Shown: in pieces, positions 5,155-6,727 of the stretch
Layout: the number at the start of each line of letters is the position of its first letter
How positions within the stretch are numbered: position 1 is the stretch's first letter
Assembly: GCA_902478715.1 (NCBI GenBank)
Contig: CABSMC010000102.1
Location: 1-6,727, forward strand
DNA length: 6,727 nt
From: an uncultured Adlercreutzia sp.
Lineage (GTDB): Bacteria > Actinomycetota > Coriobacteriia > Coriobacteriales > Eggerthellaceae
Direction: 5' to 3'
Notes under the pieces: model-generated
The model's database searches: none
Told to the model about the DNA's origin: nothing
The model's input: the letters and a program-made list of their open reading frames with translations, nothing else
Made by a program: the position numbers and the translations under genes

Positions 5155-6727
5155 GCTCACCGTGACCGACGCCCACCTGGCCGAGGCCCTGGCTGGCCGC
5201 GCCTACCTGCTGTTCGATGGCGGCATGGGCACTCTCGTCCAGGCCGCTGGGCTCCATGCCGTCCACGAGGTGCCGGATCTGCTGAACCTCACGCACCCCG
5301 AGGCCATCGTAGCCATTCAGCGCCAATACGTGGAAGCTGGCGCCGACTGCATCACCACCAACACGTTCAACACCAACCGCTTGAAGCTCGCGAATGCCGG
5401 CGCTACCGTGGCTGAGGTGTACGCGGCGGCTGCGGCCAACGCGCGGGTGGCCGGAGCGCCGCTGGTGGCCGGCGACATCGGGCCAACCGGCGCGCTGCTC
5501 GAGCCTTTGGGCACCCTCACCTTCGACGAGGCCTTCGACATCTTTTCCGAACAGGCCCGCGCCGCCGAGGCGGCCGGCTGCGATCTCATCGTTGTGGAAA
5601 CCATGGCCGACCTGCTGGAAGCCAAGGCTGCCGTGCTCGCTGCGGTGGAAAGTACGACGCTGCCGGTGTTCGCCACCATGACTTTCGGCGAGGACGGCCG
5701 CACCTTCCTCGGCACGACGCCGGCCATCGCCGCCACGACGCTGTCGGCGCTCGGCGCCTCTGCCGTGGGACTCAACTGCTCGCTCGGGCCGACGGAGTTG
5801 GCGCCGCTCGTGGGGGAGCTCGCGCCGCACGACCGCGCACTCGTCATGGCGCAGCCCAACGCAGGCTTGCCCCGCATTCAGGATGGCGAGACCATCTTCG
5901 ACGTGGGCCCTAACGAATTTGCCCAGGCCATGGAAACGATCCTAGATGCCGGTGCCACGGTCATAGGCGGCTGCTGCGGCACGACGCCTGACCATATTGC
6001 TGCTCTGCGCGCGCTCATCGACGCGCGGTCGCTCCCCGCGGTTGCATCCGTCTCTGTTCCAGCACACACTCCTGTGGCCTCCTCTGCGACAGCTGTTTCC
6101 GCGAGCTCCGCTTCTTCCCGTGCTGCTTGGGGGGAGCAAAGCGAGCCGAAGGGCCTCTCGGCGTCCAGCGTCCCCAACCTGCGTTATCGTCCTGCCTTCA
6201 CGGTGACCTCGGCGCAGCAGATGGTGTCGCTGCCCGAGGGCGAGGCGCGCATCGCCGTCATCGGCGAGCGCATCAACCCGACAGGGAAGAAGAAGCTGAA
6301 AGCGGCTCTGCAAGCGGGCGATGTGGACTACCTGGTGGCTGAGGCGGCCGCCCAGCAGCGCGCCGGCGCCGATATCCTCGATGTGAACGTGGGCGTGCCG
6401 GGCCTTGATGAGCCGGCGCTTTTGTCGCAGGTCACGCGCGCGTTGCAGGCCACCGTGCCTCTACCGCTGCAGCTGGACTCATCGGATCCGGCCGCCATCG
6501 AAGCCGCGGCTCGCGGCTATGCGGGCCGCCCCATGGTGAACTCCGTGAACGGTAAGGCCGACAACCTCGCCGCCGTGCTGCCCGTGGTGGCGCGCTACGG
6601 TTGCACGGTGGTCGGCCTCACTCTGGACGAAAACGGTATCCCTCCCACGGCCGAAGAGCGCCTGGCCATCGCCGAGCGCATTGTGGCTGCCGCCGAGGCT
6701 CACGGCATCCCGCGCGAGGACGTGGCC
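5138..6727 (+). CDS. metH: Cobalamin-dependent methionine synthase, N-terminal part (3' truncated)
   Basis: 530 codons are open from the ATG at 5138 to the window edge, so the C-terminus is missing. The enzyme transfers the methyl of 5-methyl-tetrahydrofolate through cobalamin to homocysteine. Residues 20-295 are the homocysteine-binding barrel with LLFDGGMGT (24-32) and the zinc ligands C214 (GLNCS) and C279/C280 (GGCCGT). The 65-residue spacing between C214 and C279 equals that of Cys207 and Cys272 in the T. maritima enzyme. Residues about 370-530 begin the pterin-binding barrel: VIGERINPTGKKKLK (374-388), DILDVNVGVPG (412-422), LQLDSSDP (444-451) and MVNSVNGK (466-473). Between the two lies a Ser/Ala-rich linker of about 70 residues, much longer than I expect. 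The cobalamin domain should follow beyond the edge. Because the activation domain is a separate gene upstream, this MetH probably ends after the cobalamin domain; that is a prediction. Confidence 0.94.
   Translation, partial: MATPRKLTVTDAHLAEALAGRAYLLFDGGMGTLVQAAGLHAVHEVPDLLNLTHPEAIVAIQRQYVEAGADCITTNTFNTNRLKLANAGATVAEVYAAAAANARVAGAPLVAGDIGPTGALLEPLGTLTFDEAFDIFSEQARAAEAAGCDLIVVETMADLLEAKAAVLAAVESTTLPVFATMTFGEDGRTFLGTTPAIAATTLSALGASAVGLNCSLGPTELAPLVGELAPHDRALVMAQPNAGLPRIQDGETIFDVGPNEFAQAMETILDAGATVIGGCCGTTPDHIAALRALIDARSLPAVASVSVPAHTPVASSATAVSASSASSRAAWGEQSEPKGLSASSVPNLRYRPAFTVTSAQQMVSLPEGEARIAVIGERINPTGKKKLKAALQAGDVDYLVAEAAAQQRAGADILDVNVGVPGLDEPALLSQVTRALQATVPLPLQLDSSDPAAIEAAARGYAGRPMVNSVNGKADNLAAVLPVVARYGCTVVGLTLDENGIPPTAEERLAIAERIVAAAEAHGIPREDVA
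6131..6162. repeat. REP-like GC-rich island in the MetH interdomain linker
   Basis: The segment holds GGGGAGCAAAGCGAGCCGAA (6131-6150) and then GGG. It also has a small stem, GCCGA (6145-6149) with TCGGC (6158-6162), across an eight-base loop. It encodes roughly W331 to L340 (WGEQSEPKGL), an abrupt charged patch in a Ser/Ala-rich linker. The string has the look of a dispersed bacterial repeat captured in frame. Only this single copy is visible here, so repeat status is an inference. Confidence 0.3.

Noticed and set aside
5051..5830. Minus-strand open frame of 259 codons across the start of metH
   Set aside because: It is antisense to a clear homocysteine-binding domain; the composition is shadow-like and there is no recognisable motif.

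Overview
The window is GC-rich (most genes look about 60-68% GC by eye), gene-dense DNA of chromosomal type. A DMSO-reductase-family chaperone and membrane anchor, a DUF4143 ATPase and a corrinoid methionine-synthesis operon together suggest a gut actinobacterium of the class Coriobacteriia, most likely the family Eggerthellaceae. This is inference from gene content and composition; no species can be named from the sequence alone.

Layout. (1) Positions 2-1353, plus strand: the 3' part of a TorD/DmsD-type chaperone and a complete DmsC-like eight-helix anchor. This is the tail of an operon for a molybdopterin oxidoreductase whose catalytic and iron-sulfur subunits should lie to the left. (2) Positions 1351-1410: an AT-rich imperfect inverted repeat. 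Its arms carry the likely -35 and -10 boxes of the next gene. (3) Positions 1432-2793, plus: an AAA ATPase of the AAA_14/DUF4143 family, function unknown, apparently an accessory gene placed between two metabolic blocks. (4) Positions 2799-3314, minus: a small YfcE/MJ0936-type metallophosphoesterase, converging on the ATPase with 5 bp between the stop codons. (5) Positions 3315-3499: a divergent intergenic region with a perfect TATAAT. (6) Positions 3500-6727, plus: a three-gene operon of metF, a free-standing methionine synthase activation-domain protein, and metH, which runs off the right edge.

The operon forms one pathway. MetF makes 5-methyl-tetrahydrofolate, MetH uses it through cobalamin to methylate homocysteine, and the separate activation protein should re-methylate oxidised cob(II)alamin with S-adenosylmethionine. 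The activation gene overlaps metH by 17 bp.

The points most worth a second look are the inverted-repeat promoter of the ATPase, the four-cysteine tail on the activation protein, and two GC-rich repeat-like islands that sit in frame inside linkers of the activation protein and MetH. I saw no rRNA, tRNA, CRISPR array, transposase or replication origin, and no gene-free stretch longer than about 185 bases.
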